From: Candidatus Phycosocius spiralis
Lineage (GTDB): Bacteria > Pseudomonadota > Alphaproteobacteria > Caulobacterales > Aquidulcibacteraceae
Direction: 5' to 3'
Length of the DNA: 64,000 nucleotides
Assembly (NCBI RefSeq): GCF_030158815.1
Contig: NZ_BPFZ01000004.1
Coordinates: 124,001-188,000 of the forward strand
Below, in pieces: positions 8,838-16,714 of this stretch. The position numbers were made by a program, and so were the translations under genes. The number at the start of each line of letters is the position of its first letter. Positions within the stretch are counted from its first letter, which is position 1. The notes beneath the pieces are model-generated. The model was not told the DNA's origin. It searched no databases and saw only the letters and a program-made list of their open reading frames with translations.

Positions 8838-9572
8838 ATGAATCACAAAACACGCACCCTTGGTTATCGCGATGGTGGACCTATTGTCCGCTTTGATAAA
8901 GTCGGCGTCACCTATGGCTCTGGCACCCAAGCCTTGCGTGACGTATCCTTTGAACTTGAAAGTGGCGGATTCTATTTTCTAACAGGTCCTTCAGGAGCAG
9001 GCAAATCGACGTTGTTAAAACTAATGTATTTGGCGCTAAGGCCCAGTGTAGGTCAGGCTAATCTGTTTGGGGTCAATGTTGGCAGAGCAAGTCGTAATGA
9101 TTTGCCTTTATTGCGGCGTAAAATCGGCGTTGTTTTTCAGGATTTTCGGCTTTTACCGCACCTGTCGGTGTTTGAAAATGTTGCGATGCCATTTCGGGTT
9201 CGCAACGTGCCATTGGCCGACTATGCTGAGGATGTCGATGACTTATTACGCTGGGTTGGACTTGGTGCCCGCATTGATGCATTGCCTGAAACCTTATCTG
9301 GCGGCGAACAACAAAGGGTTGCAATCGCACGCGCAGTAGTGGGCAAACCGTCATTGTTGATTGCCGATGAGCCGACAGGCAATGTAGATCCTGACATGGG
9401 CGCACGGATCATTCGCTTGTTTATTGAGCTGCATAAATTGGGTGCGACCGTGGTGATTGCCACGCATGACCTTGATTTAGTGCGTCGGTCCGGTGCGCCT
9501 GTGTTGCGCCTTGAAGCAGGTGAGCTCACCCAAGCCCCAAATTCCAGTCCCCTTATGAAGGCGAACTTATGA
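8838..9572 (+). CDS. ftsE: Cell division ATP-binding protein FtsE
   Basis: This 244-residue ABC ATPase pairs with FtsX to control peptidoglycan hydrolysis at the septum. Walker A is GPSGAGKS, the Q-loop is VVFQDFRLLPHLSVFENV, the signature is LSGGEQQRV, Walker B is LLIADEPTGNVDP and the switch is ATHDLD. Start ATG 8838 is chosen because upstream residues are not FtsE-like. The last four bases form an ATGA overlap with ftsX. It is first in a rightward envelope operon. Confidence 0.95.
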   Translation: MNHKTRTLGYRDGGPIVRFDKVGVTYGSGTQALRDVSFELESGGFYFLTGPSGAGKSTLLKLMYLALRPSVGQANLFGVNVGRASRNDLPLLRRKIGVVFQDFRLLPHLSVFENVAMPFRVRNVPLADYAEDVDDLLRWVGLGARIDALPETLSGGEQQRVAIARAVVGKPSLLIADEPTGNVDPDMGARIIRLFIELHKLGATVVIATHDLDLVRRSGAPVLRLEAGELTQAPNSSPLMKANL

Positions 9573-10480
9573 TCAACGCCCTCAAACTGTTATGGGTACG
9601 ATTTACCCACGAATCTCAAAGTGCTTTATTACCGACTGATTCGCGTCAAGTTCGCCCCCTCACTATTGTAGTTGCGATTATGTGCGCACTCGGCTGTTTG
9701 GCTGGCCTTGGCGCTTCGGCGGGGTTTCGCGCTGCTAGCACATGGACCAGTGACTTAAAGAGTGCCATGAGTATCATTGTGCAAAGCCCTCGAGGAGATG
9801 AAGATTTAGAGCGGGCAGCTCTGATTGTCGGGCGTATCGAAGGGGTAACCCGCAGTGAAACCATGAGTAGGGAGCGCGCAAAGGAGTTGTTGCGCAATTA
9901 CGGTACTGATTTGAGCACAACTTTGGATGCTCTACCGGTTCCACGTCTGATTGAAGTGGGAGTAATGTCAGGCCAGACTACAGTTAAAGAGGATATTGAA
10001 AAAGAACTCACTGCGGCTGGCTTTAAAATCGTGGTTGACGATCATAGTCGGTTTACTGGCGAAATTCTGCGCACATCAACTATGGTACGGATTTTGGCAA
10101 TGATGGCGCTGCTTTCCTTGGTGGTTGCTGCCCTTGCCACCATTGCTTTTGCGGCGCGCGCCGCCTTAGAGACAAGGCGTGAAGCTGTACATATTTTGCA
10201 TTTAGTAGGGGCTAAAGACGCTTTTGTTGCGCGTGAAGTGCAAAAGCGCTTTTTAAGGCTGGGCTTTGTAGCGGGCTTGTGGGGGGCCAATGCTGCAGGA
10301 ATCATTGCTTTGCTTGGTTTAACCGTCTTTGCCTTTGGTGCCAGCGATTTCACAAGCGGATCACCTTTAGTGAGCTGGACTGATTTATGGATACTATTGG
10401 TGGCACCCTTTATCACAGCTTTTGCAAGTGCTTGGGCGGCTGAAGTGGCCGCGAGGGCAACCTTGCGAGATCTCGTGTGA
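9569..10480 (+). CDS. ftsX: Cell division permease-like protein FtsX
   Basis: This 303-residue inner-membrane partner of FtsE has a first transmembrane helix at about residues 30-50 (TIVVAIMCALGCLAGLG). A periplasmic domain of about 110 residues follows, then three more helices (ILAMMALLSLVVAALATIAFAARAA, FVAGLWGANAAGIIALLGLTVFA, LWILLVAPFITAFASAW). The LETRREAVHILHLVGA cytoplasmic segment is an FtsX hallmark. It is translationally coupled to ftsE. ydcF begins two bases after its stop. Confidence 0.94.
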   Translation: MINALKLLWVRFTHESQSALLPTDSRQVRPLTIVVAIMCALGCLAGLGASAGFRAASTWTSDLKSAMSIIVQSPRGDEDLERAALIVGRIEGVTRSETMSRERAKELLRNYGTDLSTTLDALPVPRLIEVGVMSGQTTVKEDIEKELTAAGFKIVVDDHSRFTGEILRTSTMVRILAMMALLSLVVAALATIAFAARAALETRREAVHILHLVGAKDAFVAREVQKRFLRLGFVAGLWGANAAGIIALLGLTVFAFGASDFTSGSPLVSWTDLWILLVAPFITAFASAWAAEVAARATLRDLV

Positions 10481-10481
10481 T

Positions 10482-11237
10482 ATGGCGAGCTTAAAGCAGG
10501 CCAAACGAAAAAGACGGGCAAAGCCTGCTTTTTTGCACGCCCGACCAGCAACTTGGCTCAGTCGATTGATCTTCTTGTTTGGCCTTGTTTGTGGGCTTGG
10601 TCTCTTGATCGGTTTTGTCCGTTTTGGCGATCATGTCGCAACCTTAATGCCACCAGTTGGACCCATAAGAGCCGATGGTGCCGCTGCCTTAACCGGGGGT
10701 TCAGATCAAAGATTGATTGCCGGTGTTCAATTGGTCGAAAATGGTTCCGTCCCGCATCTATTGATTTCAGGTGTCAATTCGACGGCAACCGAGGCTGAAT
10801 TGCGCCGTGTTGCGGGGGGTCAACAGGTGACTTATGACTGTTGCATCGATCTGGGTCGTCGTGCAGTTGATACCAGTGGCAATGCACAGGAAGCTGCCCT
10901 TTGGGTCAAGAAGAACAATATCCAGACTTTGGTTGTGATTACAGATGCTTATCATATGCCTCGCAGCCTCTATGAAATCCGTCGCGCCATACCTAATGTC
11001 GTCTTAATCGCCTATCCTGTACAGGCCAATCATGGGTTGGACGGGGATTGGTGGAAACAAGATCGAACAACACGCGCTTTTGCCCTTGAATATGGAAAAT
11101 ATCTGGTCGCCATAGCGCGCGGCTTTATGGATGGTGACAGGGTACTGGCGTTGAAGCAAATCAGCTTGGTAAAAGAAAGCCATAACCAGCAGGGTCAAGC
11201 GCATGAGCGCCGAGTGCAAAAGGATAAGACCCCATGA
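10482..11237 (+). CDS. YdcF/ElyC family envelope protein (DUF218)
   Basis: This 251-residue protein has a basic N-terminus, one transmembrane helix (WLSRLIFLFGLVCGLGLLIGFV) and a DUF218 domain. Family motifs are AALTGGSDQRLIAGVQLVENG, LLISGVN, RRAVDTSGNAQEAALWV and VVITDAYHMPRSLYEIRR. Relatives such as ElyC and SanA act in envelope or vancomycin barrier functions. The start is two bases after ftsX and it ends in an ATGA overlap with plsC, so ftsE-ftsX-ydcF-plsC is one transcription unit. Confidence 0.9.
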   Translation: MASLKQAKRKRRAKPAFLHARPATWLSRLIFLFGLVCGLGLLIGFVRFGDHVATLMPPVGPIRADGAAALTGGSDQRLIAGVQLVENGSVPHLLISGVNSTATEAELRRVAGGQQVTYDCCIDLGRRAVDTSGNAQEAALWVKKNNIQTLVVITDAYHMPRSLYEIRRAIPNVVLIAYPVQANHGLDGDWWKQDRTTRAFALEYGKYLVAIARGFMDGDRVLALKQISLVKESHNQQGQAHERRVQKDKTP

Positions 11238-11989
11238 TCCTCATACGCTCGCTTCTGCTCTCAGTGTGGATTGCGCTTAGTGTTCTGATTGTTGGCACTT
11301 TGGGCGTGCCGTATGTTTTAGCCTTTCGCTTAGGTGGCGCACATGTGATGACAGTTTGGGCAAGGGTGGCAGCGTTTGGTGCGCGCTGGATTTGCGGCAT
11401 CAAATTTGAAGTGCGTGGCATCGAGAACATGCCCAATGGGCCAGTTATGATCGCCTCTAAGCATCAAAGCATGTTTGATACTATTGCCCCGATATTGTTT
11501 ACGCGTTTTCCAGTCTATGTGCTTAAGCAGGAATTATTGTCTCTGCCTATTTTTGGCTGGTATTGCCGCAAAGCCGGACTTATTGCGGTTGATCGCTCAG
11601 GACATATGAGTGCGTTAAGGGCTATGGTTGCGCATGCCAAAGAACGGTTCGAGGAAGGTCGTCCACTCATTATTTTCCCAGAAGGTACGCGCCAACCCAT
11701 TGGCTTGCCGCCAAAGTACAAGCCCGGCGTTGCTGCAATTTACATGCTGTTAGGCGTCCCATGTGTGCCGATGGCGCTCAATTCGGGTGTAGCATGGCCC
11801 GCTAAGGGCATCTTGCGTTATGGCGGCACCGTAGTGTTCGAATTTTTACCCATGATCCCACCCGGCCTAAAGCGCGAGATCTTTATGGAATTGTTGGAAA
11901 GCAAGATTGAAACTGCCACCCAGGCCTTGGTGGACGAGTTTCATGGACAAGGTTTGGTGCGCAAAGTTGCCAAGGAAACAAGTGTTTGA
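11234..11989 (+). CDS. plsC: 1-acyl-sn-glycerol-3-phosphate acyltransferase
   Basis: This 251-residue membrane acyltransferase makes phosphatidic acid from lysophosphatidic acid. It has an N-terminal hydrophobic helix (SLLLSVWIALSVLIVGTLGVPYV). The H-x4-D motif is KHQSMFDT, GLIAVDR is the second block, FPEGTR is the glycerol-phosphate block, and LGVPCVPMALNSG is the fourth. It is coupled to the upstream DUF218 gene by a four-base overlap. About 100 non-coding bases separate it from the DUF2125 gene. Confidence 0.94.
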   Translation: MILIRSLLLSVWIALSVLIVGTLGVPYVLAFRLGGAHVMTVWARVAAFGARWICGIKFEVRGIENMPNGPVMIASKHQSMFDTIAPILFTRFPVYVLKQELLSLPIFGWYCRKAGLIAVDRSGHMSALRAMVAHAKERFEEGRPLIIFPEGTRQPIGLPPKYKPGVAAIYMLLGVPCVPMALNSGVAWPAKGILRYGGTVVFEFLPMIPPGLKREIFMELLESKIETATQALVDEFHGQGLVRKVAKETSV

Positions 11990-12089
11990 AATTAGTGAAG
12001 CGGCAGCGAGCCCCAAAACAAGACCCTAGGCGTCACCAGGGATTGATTGATGATGAAGGTGCGGACGAAGATGACGATGGTGGTGGTAA

Positions 12090-13022
12090 ATGTCTAAAAG
12101 CCGATCGACTTCGCTGGCTGGCTTAGTGATTCCGCTTGGCTTGGGTGCTTTGGTTCTAGCAGGCTATTCCATTTATTGGGTTCAAACGGCACGGGCGATT
12201 AAAGCAACTTGCGCCAAAGCAATGCCAAATCAACCAACCAGTTCAATCAGGGTTACAGGATTTCCCTATCGCTTTGAGATGCGCTTCAAGGATTTAAAGC
12301 TGGCATCACCTGTCGGCTTCGGCTTTGAGGCTTCGCGCTTTGTTGTGGCTGCTTCACCATTTAATCTGAACCTATGGGTGTTGGAGGGTGCACTTGATCC
12401 CACCCTCATCACCCCCAAGGGATCACGCCATCTCCTCTTCGCTACAGATCTGAGGGCCAGCCTTCGTCTGCGCGACCGCCAAGTCGCCCGCTTGTCAGTG
12501 ACGTTTAAAGACCTCAAAGGCGTTGATGCAGCTTTCAAATCGGGTGCAGCTTCCAGTTTCGTTTGGCAAGTTGGCCCTAGTGCGATGCATGTGATCGCAG
12601 ACCCCAAAGATTCAAATCGTTTGGCTATGTCATTGGAAATGGCTGATATGGTTTTGAGCCAAGCCCCAAACGGCCAAGCTCGTTTGCTTGGGGATCGCAT
12701 CACCCGTATCCGCTTGGCTGGCCCCATCAGTCAGGGGCAAACCTTGTTAAAATCGGCGAAACGTTGGGCCGATGCCCAAGGCAATTTTACCTTGATGGCT
12801 GCAGAATTGGTTTGGGGACCTGTCAGCCTAACACATGGGGGTGGAATTGTATCACTCAATCCATCTGGTGATTGGCAAGGCCAGATACGCGGCACCGGGG
12901 CGCTTAAGCCCGAAGGTCTTAGCTTACATGGACTGGAAACCCCGATTGAAGTGCGCATTGTGGATGGGTGGATTGACCTGTTGGGCTATAAGGTTTCACG
13001 CCTGCCCAAAGCTTTTGATTAG
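12090..13022 (+). CDS. DUF2125 family envelope protein
   Basis: This 310-residue protein has an N-terminal transmembrane or uncleaved signal (LAGLVIPLGLGALVLAGYSIYWV). It continues with the DUF2125 pattern: IRVTGFPYRFEMRFKDL, then repeated beta-strand segments ending in QGQIRGTGALKPEGL. DUF2125 proteins are typical of alphaproteobacteria and probably sit in the periplasm facing the outer membrane. Function is not known. It lies downstream of plsC in the same direction. Confidence 0.85.
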   Translation: MSKSRSTSLAGLVIPLGLGALVLAGYSIYWVQTARAIKATCAKAMPNQPTSSIRVTGFPYRFEMRFKDLKLASPVGFGFEASRFVVAASPFNLNLWVLEGALDPTLITPKGSRHLLFATDLRASLRLRDRQVARLSVTFKDLKGVDAAFKSGAASSFVWQVGPSAMHVIADPKDSNRLAMSLEMADMVLSQAPNGQARLLGDRITRIRLAGPISQGQTLLKSAKRWADAQGNFTLMAAELVWGPVSLTHGGGIVSLNPSGDWQGQIRGTGALKPEGLSLHGLETPIEVRIVDGWIDLLGYKVSRLPKAFD

Positions 13023-13439
13023 TTTCTTGCGCTGACCAATGGGATTGAAAACCTTGTTGGCATTTCTTTGTTTAGTAAGGCGATGCAGCAAGCCCCCCTG
13101 AGACACCTCCCCAGCAAGCGGAACCAGCAGGCGGAGTAGGATAAGCGTCGTTGTTTACTCCCAAGTTGTTGGGACCTGCGCATTAGGGTGGAGCTGGCAC
13201 CACTTAACTGAGGGGTCACTCCAATCTAGTTTTGATTTAAAGCGCTTTACCATCACTATTGAGTGGCGTAGCTTGCCGATTGCACGTTCGAACATCAGCA
13301 TTATCAATTGACTTCGTGCGCGCTCGACTTTAAGGACGCCCATCCGAGCGCGCGCTGTCATGGCGGGCGTCTTTCTTTTTTCGCGAACCCCTTTCCATCC
13401 AAGGTTTGGTCCGTTCGCCCCATATCAAGGAACAGCGCG
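13023..13439. other. Intergenic region upstream of rplU
   Basis: Apart from the hairpin at 13335-13381, this 417-base stretch shows no gene I can support. TTGACT at 13308 with TAAGGA 17 bases on could be a promoter, but a transcript from it would start inside the hairpin. Short reading frames here have no family features. Confidence 0.4.
13335..13381 (+). terminator. Terminator-like hairpin before rplU
   Basis: GACGCCC (13335-13341) pairs with GGGCGTC (13365-13371), followed by CTTTCTTTTTT. The loop contains the self-complementary AGCGCGCGCT. It could end the DUF2125 transcript or act as a leader attenuator for rplU-rpmA, whose ATG is 59 bases further on. Confidence 0.6.
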
Positions 13440-13751
13440 ATGTTCGCGGTGATCAAAACTGGCGGCAAGCAATATAAAGTCGCTGCAGGCGACAAGCTTG
13501 TGATTGAAAAACTCGAAGGCGAAGCAGGCAGCACCATTACTTTTAGCGATGTGCTGATGGTCGGTGGTGAAGCTGGCGTCAACGTAGGTGCCCCTTTGGT
13601 GGCAGGCGCGACGGTTGCTGCGACTTTGCTCGAAACCCGCAAGGGTGACAAAGTGATGGTGATGAAAAAGACTCGTCGCTCAACCTATCGCCGTCGCAAT
13701 GGCCACCGACAATGGGGTAGCGTCGTTCATATCACTGCTGTTAACACATAA
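13440..13751 (+). CDS. rplU: 50S ribosomal protein L21
   Basis: This 103-residue ribosomal protein begins FAVIKTGGKQYKVAAGDKL, the standard L21 opening. It ends with the basic MKKTRRSTYRRRNGHRQW tail that binds 23S rRNA. The start at 13440 matches the family; the frame is open further upstream but those codons are not L21. rpmA follows after 23 bases that include an AGGAGA ribosome site. It lacks the C-terminal HhH extension fused to L21 in some alphaproteobacteria; a similar HhH domain is found in the protein at 56201-56923. Confidence 0.97.
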   Translation: MFAVIKTGGKQYKVAAGDKLVIEKLEGEAGSTITFSDVLMVGGEAGVNVGAPLVAGATVAATLLETRKGDKVMVMKKTRRSTYRRRNGHRQWGSVVHITAVNT

Positions 13752-13774
13752 GCATCGTTTAGGAGACAGATCAT

Positions 13775-14044
13775 ATGGCACATAAGAAAGCCGGCGGCTC
13801 GTCACGCAATGGTCGCGACTCGCACTCCAAGCGACTTGGTGTAAAGAAATTCGGCAACGAAATGGTGGTTTCGGGCAATATACTCGTGCGGCAGCGCGGC
13901 ACCAAATTCTTTGCTGGGACTAATGTTGGCCTTGGTCGCGATCATACACTGTTTGCTACCGCCAATGGAAAGGTGGTGTTCACCCGCAAACGCGATGACA
14001 AATGTTTTGTGTCGGTGATCCCGTTCGCGGAAGCAGCAGAATAA
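13775..14044 (+). CDS. rpmA: 50S ribosomal protein L27
   Basis: This 89-residue ribosomal protein starts [15 protein letters not shown], the conserved flexible N-terminus that reaches the peptidyl transferase centre. [20 protein letters not shown] is truncated here only as a quoted motif centre ([15 protein letters not shown]); the protein itself is full length. It is co-transcribed with rplU and followed by a strong terminator hairpin at 14117-14149. Confidence 0.97.
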   Translation: MAHKKAGGSSRNGRDSHSKRLGVKKFGNEMVVSGNILVRQRGTKFFAGTNVGLGRDHTLFATANGKVVFTRKRDDKCFVSVIPFAEAAE

Positions 14045-14116
14045 GGCGGTCCTGAACCATTTCGGCTCGCCTCCCTAACAGAGGGGTATTCCAGTCAAAA
14101 CAGACCATTTTACGCG

Positions 14117-14149
14117 CGGGGGGCCAGATCACCGGCTCCCCGTTTGCGT
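14117..14149 (+). terminator. Intrinsic terminator after rpmA
   Basis: CGGGGGGCC (14117-14125) pairs with GGCTCCCCG (14134-14142) in a nine-pair stem with one G-U, eight-base loop, then TTTGCGTTT. It is placed about 70 bases after the rpmA stop. Confidence 0.75.
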
Positions 14150-14242
14150 TTCAGATGGTTTTTCTAGTGCCATCGGGTCAATCACCCAAATCTTGACCTT
14201 AAGTCAACCACTCCCGCGCGGGTTTCCATTTGGAGACTTGTC

Positions 14243-14808
14243 ATGTGTCAGCAAATCGATACTGCCCGTTTTCTCATGCGCCCAATGGGGATGGGCGACC
14301 TTGATTGTCTGGTGATTTTGGCGAATGATTTGCGCGTTTCTGCCCATATATTGCGCATGCCTTACCCTTATCATCAAGAAGATGACCAAGAATGGCTAAG
14401 CTAGCATCCCGACCTTTGGGCTGGCGGTAAAGTCTATGTGTTTGGTTTGGAAAAAAGGGTTCAGGCCTGATCGACTCCATGGGTCTGCACTGGCTGGACC
14501 GTATGACCTTGGATGGCAGCCCCGCCTGGGAACTTGGTTATTGGCTTGGCTTTGATTATTGGGGGCAAGGCTATCCCACTGCAGCGGCCCTTGGTTTGAT
14601 CGGCGCAGTCTGCCAAGATTTGTGCGCAGACGAGCTGGTCGCGGGCTATGCCACAACAAATTCACAATCCGGTCACGTACTTGAGAAGCTTGGTTACTAT
14701 ATGCAAGCAGCGACTAGCATGTTTCCCGTTTTGGCTACTGGCCACATGTCCAAGACCAAATTGATGCGTCGGTCGCGTGGATCACAAGACAGGAGACGGA
14801 CGCCATGA
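14243..14808 (+). pseudogene. GNAT acetyltransferase, broken by stop and frameshift
   Basis: The N-terminal part from ATG 14243 (DTARFLMRPMGMGDLDCLVILAN) is a RimJ/RimL-like GNAT opening. It meets TAG at 14402-14404. The same frame continues with HPDLWAGGKVYVFGLE. After a run of six A at 14451-14456 the protein resumes one frame over as IDSMGLHWLDRMTLDG, then ELGYWLGFDYWGQGYPTAAA, the acetyl-CoA-binding region. Restoring one A rejoins the frames. Two lesions make it a pseudogene. Its last codon forms ATGA with the intact GNAT gene that follows. Confidence 0.8.
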
Positions 14809-15359
14809 CGCCAGCGTTATTGACACATCGCCTGCTACTGCGCCCATTGGAGCATGAAGATGTCGCCGTCATGGCAACTCTCTATCAACACATCGAAAGG
14901 GCCACAGGCTTGAGCGCTAAGCCTTTGAACTTTTGGTTGTTGCATGCCAGCGCAATGATCTTGATGATCCGCGCAGCTGAACAAGGAGGCATGGATTATG
15001 GCTGGGCGATTGAGAATGAAGCGGGTGAGGTCATCGGCCAAATCACCTTACGCCACAAACAACCAGATGCTGCAGAACTGCGCTTTTTGATGCTGCCAAA
15101 GATTTGGGAGTCAGAGATTTGGAGATCTGGGATCTGGGATCAACAAAACGGGGGTACTGACTTGGTGGTAGAAGCCCTGGGCGGGGTTCTTGAATGGGCG
15201 CAGCGATTTTTGGGAATCAGCACCTTTGTAGCTAAGCTCCACATGCCACATGGCCCAAGTGGAGATTCATTGACCCATCTTGGCTTTACGCAGAAAGGCT
15301 TAACCACAAGCTATGTTATAGAAAGACCACGCATAGGTACCCATATAACTGCAGCATAA
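14805..15359 (+). CDS. GNAT family N-acetyltransferase
   Basis: This 184-residue protein opens with the RimJ/RimL-type LLTHRLLLRPLEHEDV and has YGWAIENEAGEVIGQITLRHK, matching the beta2-beta4 core. The usual acetyl-CoA loop (Q/R-x2-G-x-G/A) is not evident: instead a low-complexity insert with three Ile-Trp repeats sits at about residues 100-113. The C-terminal LTHLGFTQKGL resembles the family's LGF/KLGF end. Function may be reduced or lost. It follows the broken GNAT with a four-base overlap. Confidence 0.7.
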   Translation: MTPALLTHRLLLRPLEHEDVAVMATLYQHIERATGLSAKPLNFWLLHASAMILMIRAAEQGGMDYGWAIENEAGEVIGQITLRHKQPDAAELRFLMLPKIWESEIWRSGIWDQQNGGTDLVVEALGGVLEWAQRFLGISTFVAKLHMPHGPSGDSLTHLGFTQKGLTTSYVIERPRIGTHITAA

Positions 15360-15606
15360 ATGTGATTTGCGGCGCCCTTCCAACACTTCACAGCACACCA
15401 GAAATGTTCTCTCATTTTATCGAAAGTATAATCTAATGCCGGAAAAATGGAGGTGATAGAAGGGACTAATGATTGAACTGGTTGCGCACAAGGGATTGAT
15501 CATTCAACCAAGCCTCTAAATGGACAATGAGTTCTTCATAAACTCAAATCTGATAAGAGTTGGCCTGTCATCCCTCACCAACTGCATCAATCTAATCAAC
15601 CAAGAT

Positions 15607-16491
15607 CTAGGCTGAGATCAAACCTCTATCGAGAGCGGCTTTTTTAATCGCAGCTTGCATTTTTTCAAAGGCGCGCACTTCGATCTGGCGAATACGCTCG
15701 CGACTGACCCCATAGTGATCGGCCAAATCTTCCAGCGTCACCGGGTCATCGCGCAAACGGCGTTGACGGATGATATGTTGCTCACGCGCATTGAGTCCAG
15801 CCATAGCCTTATTGAGCAAGACCATACGTTCATCATGCTCCTCACGCTCAGCATATTCGGTTTCGGCGCTCTCATCACTGGAGGCCAACCAATCTTGCCA
15901 TTCACCGCCACCTTCTTCGCCAACTCTAACATTGAGGGACGCGTCAGGACCCGATAAACGCCTGTTCATCGAAATCACTTCATCATTGGTCACGGCCAAT
16001 TGATTGGCGATATAATCAACTTGATCAGGCTTTAGATCACCTTCTTCAATGGCCTGCATTTTGGACTTCATACGGCGCAGATTGAAAAACAGCTTTTTCT
16101 GCGCAGCCGTGGTGCCCATTTTGACCAAAGACCAAGAGCGTAAGACATATTCTTGGATGGAGGCGCGGATCCACCACATCGCATAAGTGGCAAGTCTAAA
16201 GCCTTTATCAGGGTCGAACTTCTTGACCGCTTGCATCAGGCCGATATTGCCTTCCGAAATCACTTCAGCGACGGGCAATCCATAGCCACGATAGCCCATT
16301 GCCATTTTCGCCACCAAACGTAAGTGGCTGGTAACCAGCTTCTCAGCCGCACCAGTATCCTCATGTTCACGCCAGCGCTTGGCGAGCATATATTCCTCGT
16401 CCTTATCCAACATAGGAAACTTACGGATCTCGGTGAGATATCTTTGCAGACCTAATTCTGGTCCAACTGTCAGCGCTAGTGCACGAGTCAT
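15607..16491 (-). CDS. rpoH: RNA polymerase sigma-32 factor
   Basis: This 294-residue heat-shock sigma factor has region 2 with EVISEGNIGLMQAVKKFDP and RLATYAMWWIRASIQEYVL. The RpoH box follows (MGTTAAQKKLFFNLRR). Region 4 has the helix-turn-helix LEDLADHYGVSRERIRQIE. Start MTRALAL at 16491 is typical of alphaproteobacterial RpoH; the frame is open up to 16590. It directs heat-shock gene transcription. No neighbouring gene appears co-transcribed. Confidence 0.95.
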   Translation of the reverse strand: MTRALALTVGPELGLQRYLTEIRKFPMLDKDEEYMLAKRWREHEDTGAAEKLVTSHLRLVAKMAMGYRGYGLPVAEVISEGNIGLMQAVKKFDPDKGFRLATYAMWWIRASIQEYVLRSWSLVKMGTTAAQKKLFFNLRRMKSKMQAIEEGDLKPDQVDYIANQLAVTNDEVISMNRRLSGPDASLNVRVGEEGGGEWQDWLASSDESAETEYAEREEHDERMVLLNKAMAGLNAREQHIIRQRRLRDDPVTLEDLADHYGVSRERIRQIEVRAFEKMQAAIKKAALDRGLISA

Positions 16492-16714
16492 GCATGAACT
16501 CCCCAAAATCATCGCCGCTTGTTTGATGCTGGCAATTGAAGGAGCGTCGGGGAAGGGCTTTGGTTCCCTATCCGGCGTTCGAAGTCTCATTTAGGAGTGT
16601 GGTTGGGCAAAATAAAGGCCCGACCTGATGAATGATTTGTAAGGTTCCCCAATCAGATCGATCAGAAAATCGCCTAGCCTTCAAACGCGCCCGCCTTTCG
16701 TACTTCACCTCTAA

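Noticed and set aside
13155-13361. Small minus-strand reading frame upstream of rplU
   Set aside because: No family features, no ribosome site, and it overlaps the terminator-like hairpin.
14479-14808. Separate small gene with ATG at 14479
   Set aside because: It is the C-terminal two thirds of the GNAT protein whose N-terminal part lies in another frame just upstream.
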